A stretch of DNA of 64,000 nt, from contig CAWGND010000026.1 in NCBI GenBank assembly GCA_963823845.1, positions 248,001 to 312,000 of the forward strand, in the 5' to 3' direction. Shown here in pieces: positions 7,043 through 14,855 of this stretch (the first letter of the stretch is position 1; each line of letters opens with the position of its first letter). Source of the DNA: Alloacidobacterium sp963823845 (GTDB lineage Bacteria > Acidobacteriota > Terriglobia > Terriglobales > Acidobacteriaceae). The notes beneath the pieces were generated by a model. It was not told where the DNA came from. It saw nothing but the letters and a program-made list of their open reading frames with translations, and did no database searches. The translations under genes and the position numbers were made by a program.

Positions 7043-7616
7043 AAATATACGGCAGCCAGAATCCTGAAGCGAACAAATGCAGCGTGGTTGTTAATGTGAA
7101 TTGCCGTTGATTTCAACGGTGGTAATCGGAATTTCCGCAGAGGTCCGCGCGCGTGAACGAAAATTGTTCCGCTAATATCACTTGGTTTTTTGTTGGTTAC
7201 CGCTTTCATTCAGAGCATTCGACTCCGAATTTCGCCACAAATACGCGCGCGCGAAGACGGCTTTGAATAACGCGAAATTCAATCGGTTTTCAAGTGGTGG
7301 ATGGCAGAACAGCGAGAGCTAACCTCTACAGTTCAGCCGCTTAGGCCCATTTTCTGTAACAGCAGCACGCAATCTGACAGGAAGAAATCAAGTTTTTCAA
7401 AACCCAAGGCGCAAAGAATTTTCCAACAAAATACGCGCGCGCGTGGCGGGGAGAGAAATAAATAGTCGGAAATTAAAAGTCTGGGTTGGACTCTCGGACG
7501 GTGGGGAGAAACATCCTTCCCGCGTGAGTTTCCCAGACGAGTTTAAGTGATCTGATGGGAAAATCCGAGAGGCTGCGGCGACCCCATTGCACATTCGCGG
7601 GATACTTTCAGCAGGT
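7043..7616. other. Intergenic tract without recognisable gene
   Basis: I see no convincing coding frame on either strand. The tract contains two copies of AAATACGCGCGCGCG (7239-7253 and 7429-7443), an alternating purine-pyrimidine run, and further CGCGCG stretches near 7150. It separates the divergently oriented arsR promoter side from the 3' end of the Tad genes. The role is unknown. Confidence 0.5.
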
Positions 7617-8126
7617 TTACTGGGCAATGATCATTTGGGAAGTGCTGCTTATACTCACGGTTTGGTTTTTCCAGAACGGGATCGAGAGAGGAAAAGTATA
7701 GGTGACGACCACATTCACTCCATTTGCTGGCGCATTAGAAGTTGTTGAGGAACAGGACGACCATGTAGCTGGTTGTGACGTGCTTACCTTGCACCACTTT
7801 GGGGTTATGGTGAGATTGCTGGAAGTGAAGCCGGGAAAGCCCAGGCCTTGAACATAGGCCTGGATTTCTGCGACGGTCGCGTTGCAGTTTGTCAGACTCG
7901 GGGTATTGGTACAGGAAGTTGAGCCGCGAACGATTGCGTAACGGGCAGCCTCTCGCGCTGCCTCAGAAACAAAGTCGTAGGTATAAAGTGCGAAGGCGAT
8001 CTCAATGATGCCAAACAATAGAGCCAGTAGGGCTGCGGTAGAAAGTGCCGTCTCGACCAGCGATGAGCCTTCCTGGCTGCGGAGGCGGCGGAAGCCTTGT
8101 GCGGTGTAGCCTCCGATGGAGGCCAC
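7617..8126 (-). CDS. TadE-family pseudopilin-like protein
   Basis: 169 residues. After a short basic leader comes the TadE signature GSSLVETALSTAALLALLFG with a hydrophobic helix and the Glu at +5 of the pseudopilin-type motif, then FALYTYDFVSEAAREAARYA. The rest is a Cys-containing extracytoplasmic domain ending in a VTYTFPLSIPFW strand. GTG 8126 is preferred because AAGGA lies five bases upstream; a GTG at 8147 would overlap the previous gene by 13 bases. In Tad systems TadE/TadF are processed minor pseudopilins helping Flp pilus assembly. It is the last gene of a tadG-tadE-tadE run on the minus strand. Confidence 0.85.
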   Translation of the reverse strand: MASIGGYTAQGFRRLRSQEGSSLVETALSTAALLALLFGIIEIAFALYTYDFVSEAAREAARYAIVRGSTSCTNTPSLTNCNATVAEIQAYVQGLGFPGFTSSNLTITPKWCKVSTSQPATWSSCSSTTSNAPANGVNVVVTYTFPLSIPFWKNQTVSISSTSQMIIAQ

Positions 8127-8134
8127 AATAGTCC

Positions 8135-8608
8135 TTACTGTAGGCACTTCTGTATTGCCTGTCCGGTTAGCGTGAAGGTCTTGGGTAATCCCGGCAGATG
8201 AATTCCGGGATCGAACGAAACTTGCGTGTTCACGGTGACGCTTTCTTCGATATTAGAAGTTGAGCAAGCGGAATTATCTGTGCACGAGGCGGCCGTGCCA
8301 TCGGAGCAGATGCAGGAGATGGATGAGATGGTGCTGAGCCCCGTCAGATTGCCCGCATCGTTTGCGGCTGCATTCGAGATTCCGGTTGAATCGGAGGCCG
8401 TGGCGCCGTTCTGTGCCCCATATCTGGCTCCGGCGCTGGCTGCGTTCGAGACTTCAATAGCGGCATAGGCGAGTCGGCCGACCTCGGCAACACCCATGAG
8501 AATCACGACGAGGAGAGGCGCAACAAGTGCAAGTTCAAGGAGCGACTGACCGGAGTTGCAACTTAGTTTCCTGACCCATCTGCGGCGATCGAGCGTTGCG
8601 TTGGTCAT
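8135..8608 (-). CDS. TadE-family pseudopilin-like protein
   Basis: 157 residues beginning MTNATLDRRRW. The motif GQSLLELALVAPLLVVILMG is the TadE processing site plus transmembrane helix with the conserved Glu, followed by VGRLAYAAIEVSNAASAGARYG, the usual TadE helix. The C-terminal part has several cysteines (SCICSDGTAASC) and ends in LTGQAIQKCLQ. The gene starts 23 bases after the tadG stop and its own stop TAA forms part of the ribosome site of the next tadE. It is inner-membrane anchored, with a periplasmic C-terminal domain. Without the TadA ATPase, TadBC and RcpA in view, it probably relies on genes elsewhere. Confidence 0.87.
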   Translation of the reverse strand: MTNATLDRRRWVRKLSCNSGQSLLELALVAPLLVVILMGVAEVGRLAYAAIEVSNAASAGARYGAQNGATASDSTGISNAAANDAGNLTGLSTISSISCICSDGTAASCTDNSACSTSNIEESVTVNTQVSFDPGIHLPGLPKTFTLTGQAIQKCLQ

Positions 8609-9833
8609 CGTAGGGTCTTTTCTTCCTCCGCTTACTCCACCAGGGTGACCACTCTGAAAGGAGAGGTCGTGGGATGAACGTTGCTGTAATTGGGGATGGT
8701 GATGAGTGACGCATTGTCGTACATCGAATCCGCGATGATGCCGACGGCGGTTATGTTCCCGCCGTTGTCCTGCAAGTACACCTGCGCGCATGGAGCATAG
8801 ATAATGCCGTCGAGCGAAGAACTGCTCCCGAAGACGAGCTGCAACTGCGTAGGATTGCTTGAATTGCAGGGATAGGAACTGTTGGTCGAGGGCACCATGA
8901 GAGAGATGCCATCGTACTTGTTGGTTACATCTGTGGATGCGGTGTAGTTGATTGTCGTGTTGCTTGGCTGATTGTAGGTGCCGCCTGCGATATCGATCGT
9001 CGCGCCGTTGGCGGTCACGGTCCCGCCGATGGTGACGCCATTGCCGAAAACGTAGGTTCCGGCACCCAGGGTCGCCCCGTTCAGCGTAACCGCCTTGGTA
9101 TAACAGATGGCGTTACCAGCGCCCGGACCAGTAATGTTGCCGGTAATGGAGGTAGTGGTGCTATCGACGGAGGCGCAGCCGGAGCCGGTCGATGGGTTGG
9201 GGCTGGGAGGATGCAATGGCTCGCTTCTGGGAGCGGCATTCAGGGTGGGGGCTGTGGGCTGTGTGGTGTGATTCCCAGTGGCGTTACCCACAACGTCCAG
9301 GAAGGCGGCATTCATCGTGCCACCATTGCCGGTGATGCTGATGGCGTTAGAGGAAGGCGAGTTCACATAGATACCGCAGTCGGTGGCTTCGATATCATAG
9401 GCGCCTTTGAGCTTCAGACCGGTGCCTGAAGTGTCCATGAGCCATATGCAGGGTCCTCCTGACGTTGGGGCGCCTGCCACAGCCCGCGCGGACACGTTGA
9501 CTGAACTGAGATTGAACAGCTTCATGAAGTATGTGGGGTTTGGGGTGGTGACGATCGCCTCCACGAAGCCTGTCGATCCTGCGTTAGGACCGTTGGACGC
9601 AGGAACATTCACGGTGACGATCGCTCCTCCGCTGCCGTCGGTTACACCGTTGAGGCTGGCCGCGGCCTGGCCTGCGGTTTGTGCCGACGTTGTCGATCCG
9701 TTATACAGATAATCGACCGCTCCGGCACTGGCAGCAGCGTCGGCGGCGATCTGCATATTGCGTTTGGTATGGAAGAGCATGCCTAAATCGGCCGCCAGGC
9801 CGGCCTACCCGATCTTTTGTACCAGTGAGATTG

Positions 9834-10736
9834 TTAGTGTAGCGCGGCGGGTTTTGTAGTTATCCCGTCGCAGTCGGGGGTGTGGAAAAGTGGGAAGCGT
9901 TGTTGGCTTTCCACTTTTCCATGCCCCTTGTTGTTTTCGATCTGCCAGGCAGTCGGTGCCGGTGGCCTGTAACCTAACGAGGAGTGTGGCCTCACGGTGT
10001 TGTAATGCACGCGCCACCGCTCGGCCAGCACCTGGAGCTCCTTCAGCGAGTAGAAGATCTCTCCGTTCAGGAACTGGTCCCGTAACTTGCTGTTGAACGA
10101 TTCGCAGTAGCCGTTCTCCCAGGGAGAGCCGGGCTCGATGTAGAGTGTTTTCGCTCCCGAGCTAAGAAGCCACTTCCGCAGATCCTTGGCCATGAACTCC
10201 GGGCCGTTGTCCGAACGGATATGCTCCGGGATTCCGTACTCGATCATGGCGTCGGCTAATACCTCGATCACGTTCTGGCTGTTCAGCCTGCGCCGGGGAC
10301 GGATCGCCAGGCATTCCCGAGTGAACTCATCGATCAGGTTTAACATCCGCACTGTCCTTCCATCCTGCGTAAACGTGCTGACGAAATCGTAGGCCCAGAC
10401 GTGATTCGGCCGCTCCGGACGCAGCCGCACACATGATCCGTCATTGAGCCACAACCGTCCTCGTGGCTTCTGCTTCTGGGGAACCTTCAGCCCTTCGCGG
10501 CGCCAGATGCGTTCTACCCGGTCCTTGCCGACTCGCCAGCCCGCACGCTGCAAAAACACCGTGATGCGGCGATAGCCGTAGCGACCATACTGGCCGGCCA
10601 GCTCAATAATGGCCCGGGTCAATGCATCTTCGTCTTCACGCTGTGTCGGCTGGTAGCGTTGCGTGCCGCGTGGTTGATTCACCAGTTGGCACGCACGCCG
10701 CTCGCTCATGCCACGCTCTCGACTCGCATGGCTCAC
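9834..10736 (-). CDS. IS3-family transposase OrfB (IS407-like)
   Basis: 300 residues. The N-terminal SERRACQLVNQPRGTQRY segment and GQYGRYGYRRITVFLQRAGW (HTH_21) are typical of the IS407 subgroup. The rve core carries the three acids: VWAYDFVSTF, RSDNGPEFMAKDLR and the Glu of PWENGYCESFNSKLRDQFL. It ends with VRPHSSLGYRPPAP and a C-terminal extension. OrfB lies in a different frame from OrfA and is normally made as an OrfAB fusion by -1 frameshifting. The frame is intact. Confidence 0.9.
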   Translation of the reverse strand: MSHASRERGMSERRACQLVNQPRGTQRYQPTQREDEDALTRAIIELAGQYGRYGYRRITVFLQRAGWRVGKDRVERIWRREGLKVPQKQKPRGRLWLNDGSCVRLRPERPNHVWAYDFVSTFTQDGRTVRMLNLIDEFTRECLAIRPRRRLNSQNVIEVLADAMIEYGIPEHIRSDNGPEFMAKDLRKWLLSSGAKTLYIEPGSPWENGYCESFNSKLRDQFLNGEIFYSLKELQVLAERWRVHYNTVRPHSSLGYRPPAPTAWQIENNKGHGKVESQQRFPLFHTPDCDGITTKPAALH

Positions 10737-10759
10737 CGCACAACGCCGCCGTTCCGGGC

Positions 10760-11041
10760 TTAGAAGTTTCCCGAGGCGATGTCCTTCAACACCAGCTTAT
10801 CCAGGCTCAACTCTGCCACCAGCCGCTTCAGCTTCGCGTTCTCCTGCTCCAGCTCCTTCAGCCGCCGTGCCTGGTCCACCCGCAAACCGCCATACTCTTT
10901 ACGCCACCGGAAGTAGGTCTGCTCCACGATTCCCGCTTCCTTGCATGCTTGTGGCGTCGTCTTTCCGTTCGCCACGGCTACTTCGATCTGCCTCAGCAGA
11001 TTCACAACCTGTTCTGCACTATGCTTCTTGCCTCGCGCCAT
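10760..11041 (-). CDS. IS3-family transposase OrfA (IS407-like)
   Basis: 93 residues: MARGKKHSAEQVVNLLRQIE, then a helix-turn-helix (TTPQACKEAGIVEQTYFRWR) and a coiled-coil LKELEQENAKLKRLVAELSL, ending LKDIASGNF. This is the standard OrfA of IS407-group elements, recognising the terminal repeats. It is followed after 23 bases by OrfB in another frame. Confidence 0.9.
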   Translation of the reverse strand: MARGKKHSAEQVVNLLRQIEVAVANGKTTPQACKEAGIVEQTYFRWRKEYGGLRVDQARRLKELEQENAKLKRLVAELSLDKLVLKDIASGNF

Positions 11042-11186
11042 CTTCCGCTCCTCTTGTTCCAGTTTGTCTCACCTCCACTGGCACAAATTGAGCCGGGCAC
11101 TCCAGGCCCGCAAAGCCTAGAAGAATGGTTATGCTGAGTGCCGTCAGCACCAGTACCTGTCCACTTTCATTGTCTCGAATTCTCAT

Positions 11187-11601
11187 CTAGGCCACCCCTG
11201 ATACTCAGTCAGCAGCAACGCGGCGCGGTTGCAAGCTGCAAGTCATATTTGGGAAGAAGAATGTGTTTAAGGTATGGTTGCAAACGCAATGCGTCAACCG
11301 TTTGGATGAGTACAGAGGTCACAGAGTGAAGACCGTCGTAACTGATCTTCTTCAGCCTGTCTTAATGTTGATGTGCATTGAGCATGCACTTTATGCATGG
11401 CAAAAAAATCGATCACCATCCGCGATTTCGCAGCAAGTTATTTCACCAATGATGTGGTGCGCTTGTTACCCTCCTGTCGATCGATCTCCGACCCGACAGG
11501 GTAATCATAGGCAGCAGCGCTGATTGGAACACAATTCCTGCGGGAAAGTTGTTTGCGCGGAAAGATATGAGCAGGTAGACGGAGCAATAGTGCCTCAGCC
11601 G
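11187..11601. other. Region upstream of tadG, no confident gene
   Basis: The first bases contain the AGGGGTGG ribosome site of tadG and an in-frame TAG just before its ATG. A 35-codon frame at 11397 (MAKKSITIRDFAASYF...) has no support. Nothing else is recognisable; promoters for the tad genes should lie here. Confidence 0.4.
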
Positions 11602-11913
11602 TCAAATCGGTGCCTTCTTAGGATGATGGGATTCTACGCGTGTTTTTGCGGGTGGCGCGGAGAGCGATTTGAGTGACCTCTTTGGCGAGGCATTGAGTTT
11701 ATCGATTGCTGAGGACAAAGAGAGAAGCGTATACGTAACGTTAGCCAGTGCTGCATCTCTTAGCCCCGTCGACATTCTGGAGGCCTCCTCTCCTGACGAC
11801 GAGGAAAGTAGGCGGGAGCCTCTGGCGAATAACGCCGCACGTTGCTCAAGGCAATTGCTGCGCTCAGCTTCACGTTCATTTGGGGTCATGGAAAATAGAT
11901 CTTCGTTTTCCAT
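11602..11913 (-). CDS. Possible small hypothetical protein (103 aa)
   Basis: An open frame starting MENEDLFSMTPNEREAERSN with a charged, plausibly helical composition (LEQRAALFARGSRLLSSSS, then LANVTYTLLSLSSAIDKLN) and a basic tail. There is no clear ribosome site and the plus strand is also open here, so it may be spurious. No family recognised. Confidence 0.35.
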   Translation of the reverse strand: MENEDLFSMTPNEREAERSNCLEQRAALFARGSRLLSSSSGEEASRMSTGLRDAALANVTYTLLSLSSAIDKLNASPKRSLKSLSAPPAKTRVESHHPKKAPI

Positions 11914-11943
11914 GGAAAGGAGTATACAACGGTGGCCGGGCAT

Positions 11944-12338
11944 TTTTCGTGCCTGGTCAATATAATTTTAGGAACGAGAACGAAACCGTCGTGACTTGCA
12001 GCTCGATGCATGACTAACCTCACAACGCCCCAGGGCCGATTCGACTATTTTGACACGGCAGAGGTCTCATCCACCACCTGCATGTTGCCGAGCACTCGGA
12101 GAGCTCTACGTCAGCATATTTGAAGACAATATTGTTGAGCTCGTCGGCCTTGTAGACACGGAGAAGAAAGCTTGAGTCGCAACCCAGGCGGCGTTCCGAT
12201 TGTGCCCAATTTTGTGCCCAGTGGTGGCTTGTATACGCTTGTGCCGTGTGGCGAGTGCCAGCGAGAAACGCGTATAAATGCTAGCGAATCTCACTCCATA
12301 CAAGCTGAGCTAAGTTGCTGATTCGTCGTGAGGTAAGT
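11944..12338. other. Right arm of the island, no confident gene
   Basis: No coding frame is supported. Around 12205-12225 the minus strand reads TGGGCACAAAATTGGGCAC, similar to the GGGCACAATTTTGGGCAC segment at the end of the integrase gene, which may be a relic of another integrase 3' end or part of an arm-type recognition site. attR follows directly. Confidence 0.35.
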
Positions 12339-12384
12339 CCTCCGGAGCATTAGGTCGGGAGTTCGAATCTCTCCGGGCGCACCA
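12339..12384 (+). repeat. attR: tRNA-Arg 3' fragment at the far end of the island
   Basis: A perfect copy of the last 46 nt of tRNA-Arg without the acceptor 5' strand and D-arm, so it cannot be a functional tRNA. Together with 1511-1556 it marks the right end of the island. Before integration, the tRNA would have been followed directly by the sequence now at 12385. Confidence 0.88.
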
Positions 12385-12679
12385 TTCCCTTACAGCACCA
12401 CTGAGAGCAGTAAAGACGTGACTGGTCTTCAACCGCCCAGCGGCGAACAATGCACTAGATTGCTTTCTAGGCCGCGATCACTAGGCGATCATTGCAAGCG
12501 TGCAAATTGCGTGGATGCTATCGATTCGATCCCGATCGAAACCGATCGTGCTAAAGTCCAAATCTTTAGTAACTTGTGCCGCAAATAAACCTGTTGTGCT
12601 GCAGAAACCAGAAAAGATAAGGCCCCTGCCGAGGATGGAAGTAATGCACCAGTCTTCAATCCAACCCAAAAATTCAAAG

Positions 12680-13219
12680 ATGCTCTTATCAGCACGATAC
12701 GAATGCGGATATGCTCGTTCTCGTAGAGGTCCACGATTCGTGCTAGAACTCGTTCCACAGAGTTGGTTCTCCTGGAACTTCGCTGTCCTTCACGATGGTC
12801 GTCCCGTGGCCGGAATCGACATCTCACGATGGCGGGAGAAAGGCATGCTTGCGGTGGATGGCTCGAATTATCAGGTCTACCGCGAGGGCTTGATGAGCGG
12901 CGCGTTCATTCTGGAGTTGAATGGGAGAAGGATGGCTCGCGCCGAAAAACCGAGTGCGCTGGCGCGTTCCTTCAAGGTTGAATTTGCCGGGAGGATCTTT
13001 CGATGGGAAGGCAACGTATTCAGACGGTCCTTTGTTTTAGGCGAAAACTCGCGGACAGTAAGTTCGCTTACTCCAGCTGGGATATTCACGCGCAAAGCAG
13101 CGGCGGAGTTGCCGGACGATCTACCACTTCCGGTTAAGGTTTTTCTCATCTGGCTGGCACTCATTCTATGGAAACGGGATGCTGACTCGGGTGCGGTCAC
13201 AGCGGCAGTATCAAGTTGA
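12680..13219 (+). CDS. Conserved protein of unknown function (about 179 aa)
   Basis: I do not have a name for this family. The region from PRFVLELVPQSWFSWNFAVL onward alternates hydrophobic and charged residues like a beta-sheet protein (DGRPVAGIDISRW, GSNYQVYREG, SGAFILELNGRRMARAEK) and ends with LPDDLPLPVKVFLIWLALIL, a hydrophobic C-terminal segment. The layout recalls LURP-one/tubby-like folds, but that is only an impression. ATG 12680 is chosen because the frame upstream to 12500 looks non-conserved; no strong ribosome site marks either start. The gene lies just outside the island. Confidence 0.55.
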   Translation: MLLSARYECGYARSRRGPRFVLELVPQSWFSWNFAVLHDGRPVAGIDISRWREKGMLAVDGSNYQVYREGLMSGAFILELNGRRMARAEKPSALARSFKVEFAGRIFRWEGNVFRRSFVLGENSRTVSSLTPAGIFTRKAAAELPDDLPLPVKVFLIWLALILWKRDADSGAVTAAVSS

Positions 13220-13227
13220 GTCGCTGA

Positions 13228-13443
13228 TCACCGAGGCAGTAGCCCGACGCCAATGAACGCCTTGTACTGGTTTGTATGCCGCGCGTTCTCAATGGTTCTT
13301 TCCGCTTCGCGTCCCACACGGTCAGGCAGAGAACTCGTTTCATCGCTGTGTGCCAGCGAGGCCGCCGCGGCGTACGTACCCACCCAGCAGCTGACGCCGG
13401 TAGTTAAAGCATTCTTCAGGAATTCTCGCCTGCTCCAGATCAC
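13228..13443 (-). CDS. Small protein with twin-arginine signal (71 aa)
   Basis: A 71-residue frame from GTG 13443. The N-terminus WSRREFLKNALTTGVS fits the Tat consensus S-R-R-x-F-L-K, followed by a hydrophobic stretch and a TYAAAASLA cleavage-like site, leaving a mature part of about 40 residues. GGGGAG (13449-13454 region, minus strand) lies about six bases upstream of the GTG and is buried in a perfect 10-bp hairpin (13448-13476). It follows msrA in the same direction. No function known; it might be a remnant of a larger Tat substrate, although the signal and ribosome site look genuine. Confidence 0.5.
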   Translation of the reverse strand: MIWSRREFLKNALTTGVSCWVGTYAAAASLAHSDETSSLPDRVGREAERTIENARHTNQYKAFIGVGLLPR

Positions 13444-13447
13444 ACAT

Positions 13448-13476
13448 GTCTCCCCACAGTAGTGACGTGGGGAGAC
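13448..13476 (-). promoter_or_regulatory. Hairpin between msrA and the Tat microprotein, covering its ribosome site
   Basis: GTCTCCCCAC (13448-13457) pairs perfectly with GTGGGGAGAC (13467-13476) around a 9-nt loop. On the minus strand it lies 24 bases after the msrA stop and ends five bases before the GTG of the 71-aa gene, hiding its GGGGAG. There is no T-run, so a regulatory hairpin is at least as likely as a terminator. Confidence 0.5.
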
Positions 13477-13499
13477 GATGCGTTACGACTCAGGCGATT

Positions 13500-13970
13500 T
13501 TAGATATGGCAGCTGGCCAGCCCGCGCTTTTCGAGATACTTCTGGTGATATTCCTCGGCGTGCCAGAAGGACTGCGCGGGAACCACCTGCGTAACAATCG
13601 GCTTCGAAAACTTCTTTTCTGCCGTCAGCTTCTCGATCACGCGTTTTGCCGTTGCTTCCTGTTCGAGTGAGTGAAAGAAGACGGCCGAGCGGTACTGTGT
13701 GCCCCAGTCCGGGCCCTGGCGATTGAGCTGCGTTGGATCGTGCAGCGAGAAGAATGCTTCGAGCAGTTGCTCGTAGCTGACCTTTGCAGGATCGAATGTC
13801 AGCTCGACGACTTCGGCGTGGCCGGTTGCATCCGTGCACACGTCCTTATAGGTGGGATTATCGAGCTTGCCGCCCTCATAACCCACCGCCGTTTCCAGAA
13901 CTCCCGGAATCTGTCCGAAACTGACTTCCACTCCCCAGAAACATCCTGCGCCAAATGTTGCTTTTTCCAT
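13500..13970 (-). CDS. msrA: Peptide-methionine (S)-S-oxide reductase MsrA
   Basis: 156 residues; reduces methionine-S-sulfoxide in oxidised proteins using thioredoxin. The catalytic motif GAGCFWGVE is at residues 7-15, followed by GVLETAVGYEGG, the HAEVVELTFDP segment, FFSLHDPTQLNRQGPDWGTQ and the C-terminal EEYHQKYL. The C-terminal cysteine of SCHI may act as a resolving residue. GGAGGG precedes the ATG. Cytoplasmic. It is followed by a hairpin and a small Tat protein gene. Confidence 0.95.
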   Translation of the reverse strand: MEKATFGAGCFWGVEVSFGQIPGVLETAVGYEGGKLDNPTYKDVCTDATGHAEVVELTFDPAKVSYEQLLEAFFSLHDPTQLNRQGPDWGTQYRSAVFFHSLEQEATAKRVIEKLTAEKKFSKPIVTQVVPAQSFWHAEEYHQKYLEKRGLASCHI

Positions 13971-14063
13971 GTAACCCTCCGGATGCGGCCTATGCGCATC
14001 CCCTGATTTCTCTGATACACATACCCTTTAGATGTACTTGACCTGCATTAGGAACCAGAACCC

Positions 14064-14732
14064 CTAAGCGGGCTTCGCGGTGTACGAGGCCAGAATCTCC
14101 GCGACTTCCGTATGTCCCCGCTCACGCGCATAATCAGCGGCCGATTTGCCGCGGTCGCAGACGCAATCCGGCCGCGCGCTGTGTTCGAGCAGCAGCAGAA
14201 CCAGATCTTTCTTCCCGGCTGCGGCGGCCTGCAGCAACGGGGTGTATCCGCCATGCTGGGTTGCGTTTACATCCGCGCCGCATTCGAGCAGGGCGAGGAC
14301 TACCTCCACAGAGTTATTCAGCGCGATGCAGGCGTGCAGCGGCTGGTTGCGCAGCGGATTGTGCGAGAACTGGTGAACGTGTGCGCCATGCTCCAGCAGC
14401 AGCGTTACCGGCTCGGCGTTGGAGAAGGCAGCGGCGAGGTGCAGCGGCGTCCATCCGTCGGGCGAAACGGCGCGGGCGGACATGGCGTCTTCCGCGAGCA
14501 AGTGGCACAGGCGGTCGCAATCGCCAACGGCTGCGGCCTCGAAGATGTCCAGGTCCTTGAGGTGCGTCAGCAGGAAATCGCGGATCACCGGCTGCTGGGT
14601 GTACACGGCCAGCATGAGCGCTGAGATCCCCTGCGCATCGCGCGATCTGGCAACCGATGGCTGCGCCTCGACTGCTTCGGCGATTTCGGCAGTCTTTCCC
14701 TGGCGGATGAGGTCGAAGAAGTGCTGGCTCAT
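14064..14732 (-). CDS. Ankyrin-repeat protein
   Basis: 222 residues with five to six ankyrin repeats and little else. Clear repeats are GWTPLHLAAAFSNAEPVTLL, NQPLHACIALNNSVEVVLAL with LECGADVN, and GGYTPLLQAAAAGKKDLVLL with LLEHSARPD, then KSAADYARERGHTEVAEIL. No signal peptide, so probably a cytosolic protein-binding scaffold. It lies divergently from the alcohol dehydrogenase, with a short gap. Partner unknown. Confidence 0.88.
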   Translation of the reverse strand: MSQHFFDLIRQGKTAEIAEAVEAQPSVARSRDAQGISALMLAVYTQQPVIRDFLLTHLKDLDIFEAAAVGDCDRLCHLLAEDAMSARAVSPDGWTPLHLAAAFSNAEPVTLLLEHGAHVHQFSHNPLRNQPLHACIALNNSVEVVLALLECGADVNATQHGGYTPLLQAAAAGKKDLVLLLLEHSARPDCVCDRGKSAADYARERGHTEVAEILASYTAKPA

Positions 14733-14855
14733 GGGCCGAGTATAGCTCCCACGAGCCCGTTTTTCAGCCCACAGAAGCTTTTGAACTTATATCGCGTCTT
14801 CGTCATCTTTCTTCCATGTGCGTCTGACATAATTCAACGCCAAGGAGAGATTCTC

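Larger units (their letters stand above)
9802..11101 (-). mobile_element. IS3-family (IS407-like) insertion sequence in tadG
   Basis: About 1.3 kb between two copies of CCAGGCC. The ends are weak inverted repeats, TGCCCGG...TTTGTGCCAGTG at the right end (read on the minus strand) and TACCCGA...TTTGTACCAGTG at the left. It encodes OrfA and OrfB on the minus strand, the same direction as tadG. The exact ends are uncertain by a few bases because the flanking repeat is longer than the usual 3-4 bp duplication. Confidence 0.82.
8632..11186 (-). pseudogene. TadG-like protein gene split by an IS3-family element
   Basis: The start lies at ATG 11186 and reads MRIRDNESGQVLVLTALSIT plus ILLGFAGL, the TadG N-terminal helix, before the frame runs into an insertion sequence at about 11101. 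On the other side the frame resumes at about 9801 with LAADLGMLFHTKRNMQIAAD, exactly the expected continuation, and runs for about 390 residues to the TAA at 8632. The distal part is rich in Gly/Asn/Thr with beta-helix-like ANGATIDIAGGTYN segments and a C-terminal region common in acidobacterial TadG proteins. A 7-bp direct repeat CCAGGCC (9795-9801, 11102-11108) flanks the insertion. The gene should be inactive as it stands. Confidence 0.85.
1511..12384. mobile_element. Integrated genomic island at tRNA-Arg, about 10.9 kb
   Basis: The island is bounded by a perfect 46-bp direct repeat of the tRNA-Arg 3' half (1511-1556 and 12339-12384). A tyrosine-integrase gene starts close to the tRNA end and points at it, the usual layout of tRNA-targeting integrative elements. 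Cargo: two unknown zinc-motif proteins, a tandem-repeat protein, an ArsR regulator and a Tad pseudopilin triad; two IS3-family elements have inserted since. The integrase is broken, so the island is probably immobile unless helped in trans. No relaxase, replication, capsid or defence genes are recognisable. Exact edges follow from the repeat; mobility is inferred. Confidence 0.85.

Noticed and set aside
11669..11965. Plus-strand frame of 98 codons
   Set aside because: Competes with the minus-strand frame at 11602-11913; neither has strong support, the minus one has the more natural composition.
12106..12303. Minus-strand frame with GHKIGHNRN, similar to the integrase end
   Set aside because: Too short, no catalytic motifs, and only one short stretch resembles the integrase; kept as a note on the island arm.
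12339..12384. A second tRNA-Arg gene
   Set aside because: Only the last 46 nt are present; acceptor 5' strand and D-arm are missing, so it is the attR copy.
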